A stretch of 64,000 nucleotides of DNA from Madurella fahalii (lineage: Eukaryota; Ascomycota; Sordariomycetes; Sordariales): assembly GCA_029876055.1 (NCBI GenBank), contig CM056875.1, forward strand, positions 2,046,001 through 2,110,000. The letters run 5' to 3'. The notes beneath the pieces are model-generated. The model was not told the origin of the DNA and made no database searches. It saw only the letters and a program-made list of their open reading frames with translations. Every line of letters starts with the position of its first letter. Position 1 is the stretch's first letter. Made by a program: the position numbers and the translations under genes. Shown here piece after piece: positions 22,039 to 33,340 of this stretch.

Positions 22039-22768
22039 ATGTACGCGCTCAATCTCACGGCGGAATTGGCCGGGTGAGTGGCTTCTTCCTTGCCATGACC
22101 GAGACAGCGGGACTTAAAAGTGGCGTCTCGTGGTTTCCAGCGTTACCAACCTGCGGCCGAACGACACCCAAGACAATCCCTTCTGGTATACCTTCAAAGT
22201 GCAGTGCACTTCATGTCGGGAGACCCATCCCAACACCGTTTCGGTGAACCGATTCGTACGTTGTCTGGGAGTTCCGATTCCGGAATACACCGAGTCTCAC
22301 ACTTTAGCTAGGACACGCATGAGATGAGCGGGAGTCGCGGCGAGGCAAACTTTGTGTGGAGGTGCAAGAACTGCAAGGTATTTGAACTCGCCTTACACAC
22401 GTACTTGAGCCGTCACGATCTAACTGTTACCTCTGGCAGAGGGAGTCCTCGGCATCCATCCAGGCTGCACCGATTTCATACGGGCAAACTGACCCCGGCA
22501 AGCCGCAGAAGATACTCGAGTTTGATTGCCGAGGTCTAGAGTTCACAGAATTCATCCCAGAGGTGGGTCACGGGGTTAGAACATCAGTCTCTCGCGATAC
22601 TGAACCCTAATTCAATGATGCTAGGGAGAGTGGCTCGCCGAGGGCGCCGAGTCAGGCACAAAGTTTGCCGGCATAGAGCTGACCGAGGGAGAGTGGTTCG
22701 ACTACGATGAGAAAGCCGGAGATGAAGTGAGCATCAAGGAACTCCAATGGGCCATAAGCCGGGCGTGA
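22039..22768 (+). CDS. CXXC zinc-binding protein, DUF866/UPF0587 (CZIB/C1orf123 family)
   Basis: Five exons (22039-22073, 22141-22255, 22312-22377, 22440-22562, 22625-22768) give 160 residues, the usual family length. Joining them produces the conserved family sequence with GVTNLRP, the zinc pairs C34-x2-C37 (QCTSC) and C68-x2-C71 (RCKNC), the invariant DTHEMSGSRGEANFVWRC region in between, and the terminal GEWFDYDE. Every junction keeps the frame with standard GT-AG signals. The human relative binds zinc through the four cysteines; its precise cellular role is little known. The next gene on the same strand starts 240 bp downstream. The identification rests on the cysteine pattern and the GSRGEANFVW motif and is firm. 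Confidence 0.93.
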
Positions 22769-23007
22769 CAAAAGGCGCTAAGGAATGCGCATGTCGATGC
22801 CGACGACAAAACCAAATGTTGGTCCCGGCGGGTGCTATGAAGGTGGTACCGTACCGTAACCCAAGCATACATTGTGTAATTACCTTTCCTCCTACACTTA
22901 GTGCCCGTACCCTGCGGCCCACACTTCGGCGCGCCAGCTCGCCAACCCTCCAAGTTTTCACGTCCAACATCCCACGATCCTCATCATCGACTTGCACCAA
23001 ACGCGAA

Positions 23008-23622
23008 ATGGCGTCGAGTGAGGTGACTGCGACTCTTAATTTCTTGACAGATGCAGGACACATCCTGGCTGCCACTTCCCCTGAAACGTCTGCATATCTC
23101 CTGAGCCGGCGCAATGGCTTGATGTTTGAGCACGAGATGTCCCTTCCCGACAAACAGAGAGAGCATGTCTGCACCTGTTGTGGTCACATCATGCTCCTCG
23201 GCCAGGGGAGCAATTTACAATTTAAGCGGCGGAAGAAAGCGAGGAGGGAGCCGCGTCCGACACGACGATCCAGACGGAAGCCAGTGCAGAGCCCTCCCTC
23301 GCAGCCTCGCCCAGGCGTGATCAAGACGATTACCTGCGGACATTGTAGCAGGTCCACAGAGGTCAAGGTGCCAGCGCCAGCCCCTATTTCCAGGCGCAAC
23401 GTGAAGGTACACAAAACTGCAGCGCCGTCAACGCCGGGAGCGAGCACGTCCTTACCTTCCCAGGAAGCGCCTCTCCAGAAGATGGGCGCAAACGCAAGCA
23501 GCAAGAGGCGTGCCAAGTCCAGAAAGGCAGGATTGCAAGCCCTGCTGGATCAATCCGATGCCGCGCGAGGCACGAGGCCGGGGCTCGGTCTGAGTCTGGC
23601 CGATTTCATGGAGAAGAAGTGA
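23008..23622 (+). CDS. RNase P/MRP protein subunit, Rpr2/Rpp21/Snm1 family
   Basis: Single exon, 204 residues. The first ~50 residues are helical (NFLTDAGHILA...LSRRNGLMF), the usual arrangement ahead of the zinc ribbon. The ribbon has two pairs, C55-x2-C58 (CTCC) and C110-x2-C113 (CGHC), separated by a basic linker rich in Arg and Lys (RRKKARREPRPTRRSRRK). The tail is basic and ends in LGLSLADFMEKK, a kind of ending common in fungal members. The subunit contributes to tRNA 5' processing (RNase P) or, if Snm1-like, to rRNA processing by RNase MRP. I chose the ATG at 23008; the frame is open further upstream into the end of the CZIB-like gene, but that part is not family-like. It is sandwiched between two other zinc-protein genes in the same orientation. 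Confidence 0.85.
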   Translation: MASSEVTATLNFLTDAGHILAATSPETSAYLLSRRNGLMFEHEMSLPDKQREHVCTCCGHIMLLGQGSNLQFKRRKKARREPRPTRRSRRKPVQSPPSQPRPGVIKTITCGHCSRSTEVKVPAPAPISRRNVKVHKTAAPSTPGASTSLPSQEAPLQKMGANASSKRRAKSRKAGLQALLDQSDAARGTRPGLGLSLADFMEKK

Positions 23623-23918
23623 GCCGATCGGGGAATCTCCAGCTCCTACCCCTGCGCCCGGCCAAGTTTCTGGATTCCTCGCGAACATTCGCGAAGCCTG
23701 GAGCATGTGCCGGAACGTACGTTGCGGTACCGTTGGGCTCTTCTACCTCGCAAGCCGTCCATGACATAAGCCTGCCCAACACTGCCAACATACCCCACTG
23801 TGGTCTAGAGGGGTCGACCACTACCCCGCCATAAACCGCTTTACAGCAGATTTACCCCTCCAAAAATTTCTCTCGATACCCAGCCGTAAATCCAAAGTAC
23901 CACGACGAATCAGACAAC

Positions 23919-25392
23919 ATGTCCAACCTCTTCAACGCGATCGGCGACAAGGTCGAGAAGGTCGTCCCGACGGCCACTTCGAACAGCGCCAATGGTGACG
24001 AAGATGAGAAGGTGGTCGAGGAGATCGAGTCGCTCTGCATGAACTGCGAAGAGAATGTAAGTCTGAAGTGACGCGACGGCTGTCGTGGACCGCCGCAAGA
24101 GCGTGTGTTGACACTGGTCTCCTTAGGGCGTAACGCGGTTGCTCCTTACCAAAATCCCCTATTTCCGCGAGATCATCATCATGTCCTTCTCATGCGACAA
24201 GTGCGGCTTCTCAAACAACGAGATCCAGCCCGCGGGTACCTTTCAACTCAAAGGTGCGCGCTACGAGCTCCGGTTAACCGCCATGGCCGATTTTGAGCGC
24301 CAGGTTATCAAGTCCGACACGGCTACCATCAAGTTCATTGAGTTGGATGTTGAGGTCCCTGCCGGCAAGGGGCAGCTCACAAACGTCGAGGGTCTGCTGA
24401 CGACCATAATCGACGATCTGGCATACGGCCAGGACAAGCGCAAGGAGGAAACCCCCGAGGTCTACGCCAAGGTTGAACAGATCATTGCCAAGGGGAGGAA
24501 GATGCTCGCTGGCGAGGCCTTCCCCTTCCGCGTTGCAGTCGACGACCCGGCGGGCAACTCGTTCATCGCCCCTGACCCGCGCGACGGTGTGGGCAAGTGG
24601 GAGAAGCGCGAGTACCTCCGCACCCCCGAGCAGAACGAAGCCCTCGGCCTGGCCGACACGGCCACCACCGGCCTGGATGAACAAGGCAACATCATCCCCG
24701 ACCAGATCTACCAGTTCCCCGCCTCCTGCCCCGGCTGTTTGCACCCTTGCACCACCAACATGAAGATGGTCGATATCCCCCACTTTCGTCAGGTCGTCAT
24801 CATGAACACGACATGTGACGACTGCGGCTACAAGTCCAACGACGTCAAGACGGGCGGCGAGATCCCCGAGAAGGGCAAGAAGGTAACCCTCCGCGTCACC
24901 AAGCCCGAGGACCTTGCGCGCGACATCCTGAAGAGCGAGAGTTGCGCGCTCGAGTGCCCAGAGCTCAACCTGTCGGTCAACCCCGGCACCCTCGGCGGCC
25001 GCTTCACCACGGTCGAGGGCCTACTCACGCAGGTGCGCGACGATCTCCACAACCAGATCTTTGAGGCCGACGCCGAGTCTGGCCCGAGCGCTCGAGTGAA
25101 CGACTCGCTCAGTTCCACTGAGAAGCAGCGGTGGGAAGAGTTTTTCGACGCGCTGAACGCCGCGCTCAAGGGCGAGAAGGAGTTTACCATTATCCTTACC
25201 GACCCGTTGGCTAGCAGTTACGTCCAGAGCATGGCGGATGACCCGAGCCAGCCGGACGACCAGATGACGGTGGAGGAGTACGAGCGGACCGAGGAGGAAG
25301 AGGAGGAGCTCGGGTTGAAGGATATGAAGGTTGAAGGGTACGAGGAGGATGCTAAACAGGACGAGACAACGGCCGAGGCAAAGAGCGCATGA
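23919..25392 (+). CDS. zpr1: ZPR1 zinc-finger protein
   Basis: Two exons (23919-24056, 24127-25392) encode 467 residues, a normal ZPR1 length. It has two homologous halves, each with a zinc finger followed by a long beta domain. Finger 1 uses C40-x2-C43 (CMNC) and C69-x2-C72 (CDKC), with KIPYFREIIIMSFSCDKCGF; finger 2 (about residues 245-275) uses CPGC and CDDC with DIPHFRQVVIMNTTCDDCGY. Both halves then carry a TTVEGLL- or NVEGLL-type segment. ZPR1 binds eEF1A and is needed for its folding in yeast, and it shuttles between cytoplasm and nucleus. The C-terminal ~40 residues are highly acidic. The first exon is short, and its splice site falls just after the first CXXC pair. Confidence 0.96.
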
Positions 25393-26042
25393 TTAGGCCG
25401 TTTTTTTTTTTTTTTTTTAATCTTTTCCTATTTTTCAAGGGCAGTCGGGCAGCGATAGGCTAGTTGAGATACCTCGAATTTAGGGCTGGATGGGGATATA
25501 CCATGCTGTGTGCCGCAAGGACCTTTTGAGCGAGACGCGATTAGACAGTTCATCAATGACTTTCTTTAGAACGCACAAGCAAAGCAAAGCAGACAAAAGC
25601 CGTGAACGCGCCGGAAAAGAGAGACATAACCAAAGGTTATTTTGCATTAAGATGAGGAAAAAAATAACATTTGCCAAACCCTAACCAAGTCTCAGTTGGG
25701 ATAAGAGAATAATAATACTGACGGGGGACATGGAATGTTCTTTGTTCCCATCCTCTGGGCCCTTGCTAGAACCCCCAGACGCCGTGTCTCCTTTCGGAAA
25801 CCCTAACTCCGCGGCCCCCTAAAAACCACCCTATCTTATACAACATCAGGTAATAATAACTGCTATTGCCCATCGAAGAAAGAAAAGCAATCCGGGTATA
25901 ACGTCCACTCACTCGGGGTAGTTATCTGGCCACAAATACACCCACACCCAAGAAGACAAAAGAACGAGGCGGTAACGAAAATAAAACGGACGAACCCCCA
26001 CAAGGGTAAGTGCGCGAAGATGGGGAACCCTCCATCGACATC
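25393..26042. other. Intergenic region between convergent genes
   Basis: 3' flanks of ZPR1 (plus) and the duplicated-domain gene (minus). A poly(T) tract of about 18 bases starts at 25401, directly after the ZPR1 stop. No other feature is recognised. Confidence 0.6.
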
Positions 26043-29000
26043 CTAGAAAAAAGTTGGCTTCGTCAGGACCCGATACTCGACGTAATCCTCCCCGTCAATG
26101 CTGATAATCGTGCCCTGGCTCACGAGCTTGCCCTCAAACGGCCCGTTCTGCTTGCGCTCATACTTGACGCCCATGTACACCTTGGCATCCTCGCCGCCCG
26201 CCTTGATGCGGTTGGCTTCCTGGGCAGCCCAGACCTTGTTGAGCCTCGAGAGGTTATCCTGGAAGAAGGAGTTGTTGTTGTTGGTGGTGGTGGTGGTGGC
26301 TGCCCCGCCGGGTCCCACCGATGCCTCGCGGACGGCGGCAGCAACACGCTGATCGGCACGCGCCTGGGCGGCCTCAAGGCGGGCAATCTCGCGACGGGCT
26401 ATCGAGTTTGTGCGCTCCAGCACGCCGGGGCCCGGGGCTTGGCGGTTGGCGGCGCGGAATTCAACGTCGGGTAAGCTGTGGCGCGCACGGAGTCCGTTGT
26501 TCTCGAGGCGGCGTGACTGGCGCGGCTCATCGGGTTTTGCGGCGAGAGGTGCGGTGCCGGAGCTTGTCGTGGCGGCCGCGTCGTGTCCGTTGCCGTTGGT
26601 CATGGGTGAGCCCTTCATTGCGATCGGGGTAAGATCAGTGTCGTCCTTGCGAATGGTGGCGCCGAGTGCGACGCTCTGTGCGACACGTTGCTGGGCCTCG
26701 TAGACGGCCTTGGTCTCGTTTGCAACACGGTCTTCGGGAGCCTCGCCAAGGTCTAATTGGCGCTGGCGGAGTCGGCAGTACTCTTTGATTTCCGGCCGGG
26801 TGAGGTTTTTGAGGTGAGGGTCAAATTCTACTTCGTCCCAGAGGATCCAGAGCGCGCCGGCGCCGCTGGGGAAGTTACCAACAACAGGCCGTCCGTCACG
26901 AGTCTCGCGAGTCAGTTTGACCCGAAACATATCGTTAGCGCCGAGAATGCCGTACACCGCATGCTTGTCCGTAGGATTAGGCTCGCTCGAAAGCTTCCAG
27001 TAACCGAGAAGTATCCGAGTGGGGCGGGTGCCGGGAATATTATCGAGATGTTGTTGGGCGGGAACTGGTGAATCGTTAGGTGGCCCGAAGGACCCAGCAA
27101 GCCGGCGCTTCTTGTTCTCAGGCCGGTTGGGGAGGATGGCGTTCTCGGGTATCTCGGGTCCGTAGGCAACCAAGGGTGCAGTGGCGGCATCGGGAGGCGG
27201 GTTAGTCCTCACACGTTCAGCGGCCAAGTCAGCGGCTTCCTGGTCCAGCCTAGCCGTCTCCTCGGGGGTCTCATCCTTGCGGTGGTTTTCGGCACGGATC
27301 TTGACGAACTCTTTGACCACATGGTGATTCTGGCCGACGAGGTGGGCATCGAACGCTACTTTGTCGAAAGTGACCCAGCTACCGCCGGGTCCGGGCGGGA
27401 TCGGGTACCTTTGGTCCACGGGTCGGCCATCGCGGGTAGTCGGCTGGATGCGGGTACGCAAACGATCCCTGACATCTATGAAGCCAATCACTCCGTGCTT
27501 ATCCGCGTCGTTTTCGGGTGGCGAATCTCGCCAAAAGCCGAGCAAAACCCCCTTCACACCGCCAGTACCATGGGTCTTGGTAGGGCGAGCTACCCGGCGC
27601 GGTTCCTGCTCCTCGGTAGGTGCCGGGCTGTGTTCATTTTCGCCGACAGATTCAGCATAGAGGCCCGAAACCCGCTTGCGCTTCAACTGGTGGCTCTCCG
27701 GGGGCTTTTTGTCTTCGGCGTCGTCCATGGTGACATCCTCGGCATCAGGCGTTGCGCGGGGCGAGAGCCTCTTGTTGCTGTTATTGCTACTGCTGTTGTT
27801 GTTGTGATTATTGTTGTTAGTTTTAGTGCCAACAACAATCTCATCCTCGAGGGCATTGACCGGGACGCTGGATGCTTGGCTCATTGTATCCTCGGCGGGG
27901 CTGTCGGGCGGTGGCGTGAGCTCTTCGTTGTTGTCCTCGTTTTCACCGTTGATGTTGTTGTTACTGGGTTCCTCGATGCTGTCGTTGTCGTTCTGGTGAT
28001 TACCGTTGGTATCGGCGCTACAGCATGGACGAGTTAGTCAATCACTTTGGTTCCAAAGAACGCGGGACGGAAACCGAATGTAGAAACTTACACGTTGGCC
28101 GAATCAACTACCGAGGAAGTAGCGTGATCGGCCGAAGGAGATCGTTCCCGGGAACTACTCCGGCTCTGTTTCGAGGCAAAAGTCCTGATAATTTTCTACC
28201 AGTCAATCCCAATCCATATTGTGAAGTTGCGCGATGTTAAGGTTGGCCGAAGTGTTTGGCGAGGGGGAAGGGTTGGAAAGTATGGTCCGGTGCTCGGGGT
28301 TGTGCCCGGAGCCAAAACTCAAGGCGGTGAATTCTTGTTTATTTCCAAGTTTGTAGCTACGATTGGGTCCCGTGTGAAGTTGGCTATGCCCGGGAGTGGG
28401 TGGCGAGTGAAGGGGAAGCGGGTAATTCAAGCACTCACCTCTCAACCGAGTCTTGGTGAATCGGTGTCTGGATGGCTGGGGACTCGGAGATTTCCACGTC
28501 ACTGAACAACGTTCTGTTAGTTGGTTCGATGTAGTGAAGTACGCAAATTGTTTCTGGTTGAGAATGTAGGGGGGCGGTTCCAATAACGTTTCTTGAGACC
28601 AATCATAGGATGCGGAATGAACAGAAAAGCAATAATTCGCCCGGAGAACAGTTCAGGTTAGGAAAGAATTAAGGCGACTCGCCTTATAGGGAGCGATCGC
28701 GGAAGCAATGCTCTGAATGTGGTCGTCATGTCAACCCCTGTCCAACCCATTCACTGAGAGTATCGACGAGCCGAAAATCAAAAGTGGGGGGACAGGAAGG
28801 AACAAGTGCCGGGAACCGATAAGTTACCTTCACTCTCGATTGGGTATCTGGAAGATGTGGAGAGAGAGTGGAATTGTGATGATGGGATGGAATTTGAAAG
28901 GGGCGAGGGAGGGGTGGCACAGCGAGAAAGAGGGAACTTACTCCTCAGCGTGCTCGACCTTAGTCTCAACCATCCCAACCACGTGAGACGGTGAGACTTC

Positions 29001-29072
29001 AGTTGAGGACGGCTGATCAACCGCCTTGATAGGCTCCGCGGTAGAGCCCATTTCGTCGGTGTGGGTTGCCAT
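26043..29072 (-). CDS. Uncharacterised protein with an internally duplicated domain
   Basis: Four exons (29072-28942, 28501-28439, 28184-28092, 28017-26043) encode 753 residues. Residues 1-250 are disordered, rich in Asn, Ser and acidic residues, with a basic cluster LKRKR that could be a nuclear signal. Two copies of a domain follow at about 252-338 and 429-513. Shared positions in both: LLG-aromatic-W, DKHxV, a TRDGRPV core, then GxGxxW, VxFDxHL and KE-aromatic-xx-hydrophobic-R. After a linker rich in Ala, Arg and Asn comes a conserved-looking 47-residue tail (707-753; YMGVKYERKQNG ... DYVEYRVLTKPTFF). I do not recognise the domain and know of no enzymatic motif in it. Nuclear location is inferred only from the basic cluster. 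The three small upstream exons were found by splice signals (GTAAGT, GTGAGT, GTAAGT donors) and keep frame perfectly. Confidence 0.8.
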
Positions 29073-31750
29073 CAAAGTCAGAGATGGCAATATTGGGTCT
29101 AGTTGTTCGTCGTTGTCAGTGTTGAGCAGTAAGCAAGTCGGTTAACAAATTGTCCCAAAGACGAGTTCAGCCAGGGAGAGTGTGGCCTTGGGTGAGACGA
29201 CACAGCCCTTGCTCGAGAGTGTGACGAGACGACGCACGTGTGATGGAAGAGGAAACGACGGCAACGGAGTGGAATGGAACGGGATAGGCTTACCTTGAGC
29301 AATTGAGCAAATGAACAAGAGCCCAACGTGGCAACGACGTTGGTGGGAAAAGGCAAAAAGGCTTGGCGTGTCGAAGTACTTTTGTGTCGCGAATGTCAAA
29401 CCGGTAACCGCTTATCTCTTTTTACTATGTAACTCGGGTGGGATCGAATGCGCGCTGGGCGATATGAGGGATCAAGGCTGGAAAGTGTTACGCTGCTATC
29501 AAATCGCGGCTGGGTCTGTCTTTGGGCGTTCCCTGTCTCGTAACGAGGACACAGGAACGCGAAAAATAAAATAGATGGAGAAAAAAACCACACGAACACC
29601 AGGAGGAGGTGAGCAATTGGTGCGAGTCGTTCTAATTAATGCCGATGTGAAACTCGTGTTAAGCGATTAAGAGCTGCTGCGAAATAGCAGATGCGTCGCT
29701 TGTAAAAGCAGAAAACAGAGACGCGATAAAAAGAAAAGGTGTGAGAGAGAAAAGGGAAAAGAAGGAAGCGGGAGGGAAGCTGGAGCGACCCAAGTGGGTA
29801 GATAATACGGTAGTTGAAACTAGAAAGGGAGAACATGTCTAGCACGCCCAAGTACCGTAGGATGACTTCAGCCAAATTGCACCAGTTGACAGCTCCTTGG
29901 ATTGGACTGGGGCCAATAAGCGAGGGTACTCAGAATGCCAAGTTCCTGTCTTGCTATTGGAGACTCGAGCAAACACACTAGATCTGCCCGGAGAATGACA
30001 CCGTTTCCGACGAACCTCTGCTGGCATCTGCTTCCTTTCATCAATTCACCTGTTGATTTTGGGTTAACTCGTCTCCGCGGATATTCATGCAAGATGGACC
30101 GGAAGCTCGAGCCGTCTGAAACATTTCTGTTTGTTGCGTCGACATGATGCAAGGTATCGAGCGACACAAGATAGATACGGCCCAATTTTTCGCGTTCCGA
30201 GGTGTCGAACCCCGTCGCACGGTCCGAAACCACAGAGCATTCATACAGGGAACCTAAGATTATTAACGAGGGAAATCTACAGAGTATACGCACATGGCAA
30301 TAGTTTAGTTGGTTCTCAACAAGCCAAAAAATAAGAAAGAAAAATAGAAAAAAAGCCATCCCGACAGGGCGATTGCAGGGTTTTGGCGTTTCCTTTCCGA
30401 CCGCTGATCGATGTGCCGCAACAAAATTAATAAATACGCCAGCGGTGGGTAATCATGGTCATCATCAGACTCATGAGACTCGACACTTGTCGCAGCCGAG
30501 AGTGGGCATTGCGAGAGAAATGCCCCACATCATGCCATGCGAACAGTCCCATTGGCCAGCCGTCTCGCAACTCAAACGACGAACAAAACCGAGCCTAAAA
30601 TCGCAACCAACTCAGGCGGTGCAACGCAATGAAGTGACCTTATCGTTGCATTTGGCTTCGGAAGTGGAAGTCCTATTCAACCCGAGCCATGTTTTCACGC
30701 ATCTTGCTGGCCAGGTATGATAAAAGTCATCGGTTTGGTTCTTCACTCTTACCTTGACAGCTTGTTCAGGTCGAGGGAAAAAAAAAAAAAAAAAAAAGGA
30801 ACAATAAATAAAAATACAAATAAACAAGAACAAAAATAAAAATAGAAATAAGGGACAGAAGATATAATAAAAATAAAAATCACTCTCCAATCCGAAGACG
30901 GACAAAACGGAGAAAACACACAAATCCCCGTCGGTCAGCATCGCCCCGGCGAGCCTCGGAATAAACGAACCTTCACTGTGAGGAAAAGACGCCACCCTCT
31001 CCATCATGTGATCTGCGCCAATCACCAACTAAAGAGAACGCTATTATCAATCGTACATTTCGGGTTTGGGGGCACACCTAGGATCTCATGATTATTGGGG
31101 CTCTGGATGGTCAGAGCTTGCGCATCACCAATCAACTCTGCGAATCAAGCATGCGGAATTTGTCATTGGCAAAATCCAACTGACGTCTTTGACGACGCGC
31201 AATCCCCCTCTTTTCACAGCCAAAAGGCTCAAGTTGCACATGACACCGTCTCCTTAACTGATACCTGGGGACCGTAATGGGGTTCCGTCAACTGCGGGCG
31301 TGATTGCGTCTTCATATTACAACTCGGGAAAAATATACTCGGGCCTTCCCAATCCATAACATTTGTGAAACCCGAGTTTACTACGTGCGACATATGGCAG
31401 ACAGCACAGCTAGTGCTTGGAGCCAAGGAAGGCGAAGATGACAGCAGCCTTTGCGAGTTGAATACGAGTTGGGAGACCCAGCCAGTCAGCAGGCGGTTGC
31501 CTGCAGTCAGTATGAGTAACCCACCATCAGTTAAGCAGAGTGAGCCGTACTTCCCGGACTAGGCAGTTCAAGCAGTGCAGTTGCCATTAGAGGAGACAAT
31601 AACTCCTCGGTATGTTACCTTGTGAGGCAAAGCAAACTCGCCAGCTCTCGTCTTTGCAATCGGGGGTATCAATCACCGTCAATCCATATCCGGCCTCCCA
31701 AGTCTCTATAAAGTCCGAAATCTAACTATCCTCCCATCGTCATCGCAAAA
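29073..31750. other. Long intergenic region with poly(A) tract
   Basis: About 2.7 kb upstream of the duplicated-domain gene and downstream of SEN54. A poly(A) tract of about 20 bases begins near 30779 and is followed by an AT-rich stretch to about 30870. An isolated match to the TFIIIC B-box consensus (GGTTCGANNCC, minus strand) lies at 30201-30211, but no tRNA fold surrounds it. No ORF here looks genuine. Confidence 0.55.
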
Positions 31751-33274
31751 CTACCTCCCCCGTCCCCTCCCGCCCCTCCCGCCGCCGCGTCCCCCTCTCC
31801 CCCCTCCCTTCTTCCCCTTCGGAGCCCCCCTCGTATCGAACCTCCCATAGAGCCTCTCCTCTCCAAACGCCGCCTCTGCAAAACGCATGTAGTTTATTAC
31901 TCCATGATCCACCACCGCGATCAGCACGTTCCGGTGTCCGTGCTTCAGCCGGGCATACAGCCTCCCCGGCCCGGTCCACTCAGGCTTGCCCGGCGCCGGG
32001 GGCGTGGCGTCTATCAGGGCGGTAATCTCCCCTAGCGTCGGGACAGCAGAGTCCTGCGCGTCGACGACGGAGAGGTGAAAGTCCGGCGGGGGATGGCGGA
32101 GTTTGGCCCATTTTTGGGCCGATTTCCAGACGTGGAAGTGGAGCGTGAAGGGGTCGCTTGGCGTGTTCTGACAGCTAGAGGGGGATAGGGAGGGTTTATG
32201 TAGAGGGAGCAGCGCCATTTGTTGGTAGATGGAGGCGTAGGAGCGGTAGAGGCCTGGTTGGACAAGCGGGCCGTAAGGTTTGTGCTGTGGTGCGGAGGAG
32301 AGGAGGGAGGTGAACCATTGCCACAGGGTCGTCGTCGTTGTTGTAGTAGTAGGGGGGCTCGGCTGTCCGATGATGGGCGGTGCGCGGAGGACGTTGTAAC
32401 CGCACCGCTTGAGATTCGAGTAGACTTGGAACTTCTGCAAGCTAATCTTGCCCCGCTCGCCGTCGTTGCCGATGAGGAGCGCGTAAGCCGCCTGGAGACT
32501 CAGCGGGAAGCCCATCTCGTACTCGTCCGCCTCCTCTGGGCCCTCCCTTTCGGGATCACTCCTCTTGACTGCTCTCTCCGGAGGGAATATCTCCTCCAAC
32601 TCCTTCGTTGGCCACCACAAATCCAGCGAACCCCTCTCAACCAAATACAGTGCCTCCTCGGGCAACAACCAATCTTTCCCCTTAGCAGGCCTATCCTTCG
32701 CCTGTCCCGTCACCGCCCGTCCCAGATTCATGCTCGCCACCGACGACCCCTCCAAAACAACCACCCTCTCCCTGATATACCCAAACGGCCTCTTCTCCCG
32801 CTTCTCCCCACCTTCCTTCCCCCGCTCCCCTTGCACTTCCCCGGCCTCCTCCCCTTCCCCTTGCCCTCCGCTATCCCCTTCCTCCTCATACCCCTCCCAC
32901 CAGCCAGGGAAGTACCAACCCCTCGCCGGGTTCCCCCGCGCGGCCGCGGCGGCCGCGTGCACCCGCGTGTAGCTCAGCACGTCGCGCATGGCCGCGCGGC
33001 TCTGCTCGAGCGCGTCCGCCTGCGCCCGCGTGCCGTGCGACTCAAAGTCCTTCTCGCCCTTGCGGATCGTCTGCGCCGACACGTGCGCGTTCTTGCGGAA
33101 CAGCCGGAAGTCCTGCGACGCGGCGCCCTCGTCCTCGATCAGGTCGTCGGCCGTGAGCGCCTCGCCAGCTGCGTCCGCGGCAAGGGAGGTCGAAGATGAG
33201 CCGCCGACGGCGGCGGAGGTGGAGAGGGGGAGGGCCGCTGCGAGGGCCGGGTTGTCATCGTCGTCGAGAGGCAT
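31751..33274 (-). CDS. sen54: tRNA-splicing endonuclease subunit Sen54
   Basis: Intronless gene of 507 residues. Sen54 is a structural subunit of the SEN complex (Sen2, Sen34, Sen15, Sen54) that cuts introns out of precursor tRNAs. The Sen54 N-terminal domain is visible: the basic DFRLFRKNAHVSAQTIRKGEKDFE (split here as DFRLFRKN and IRKGEKDFE, residues ~55-78), the SRAAMRDVLSYTRVH helix, and the hallmark LPEEALYLVERGSLDL (204-219), followed by the PLSLQAAYALLIG segment before the C-terminal nuclease-like fold (LQKFQVYSNLKRCGYNV). An insertion rich in Gly, Glu and Lys (about 128-162) separates the two parts of the N domain and is probably a species-specific loop. The C terminus ends in a Gly-Arg-rich tail (GGRGGRGRGR), which could bind RNA. 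It is about 650 bp from an intron-containing tRNA gene. Confidence 0.92.
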   Translation of the reverse strand: MPLDDDDNPALAAALPLSTSAAVGGSSSTSLAADAAGEALTADDLIEDEGAASQDFRLFRKNAHVSAQTIRKGEKDFESHGTRAQADALEQSRAAMRDVLSYTRVHAAAAAARGNPARGWYFPGWWEGYEEEGDSGGQGEGEEAGEVQGERGKEGGEKREKRPFGYIRERVVVLEGSSVASMNLGRAVTGQAKDRPAKGKDWLLPEEALYLVERGSLDLWWPTKELEEIFPPERAVKRSDPEREGPEEADEYEMGFPLSLQAAYALLIGNDGERGKISLQKFQVYSNLKRCGYNVLRAPPIIGQPSPPTTTTTTTTLWQWFTSLLSSAPQHKPYGPLVQPGLYRSYASIYQQMALLPLHKPSLSPSSCQNTPSDPFTLHFHVWKSAQKWAKLRHPPPDFHLSVVDAQDSAVPTLGEITALIDATPPAPGKPEWTGPGRLYARLKHGHRNVLIAVVDHGVINYMRFAEAAFGEERLYGRFDTRGAPKGKKGGGRGGRGGGRGGRGRGR

Positions 33275-33308
33275 GTTTTTGCCTCCTTTTCTTCTTGTTT
33301 TTCTTCTC

Positions 33309-33340
<32 letters not shown>

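Noticed and set aside
30201..30211. B-box-like GGTTCGACACC with a T-arm-like stem on the minus strand
   Set aside because: The arm itself pairs well, but no matching acceptor, anticodon stem or A-box lies at the required distance, so it is not a tRNA gene.
31740..33199. Long plus-strand ORFs opposite SEN54
   Set aside because: They are antisense to the conserved Sen54 frame and arise from its high G+C content.
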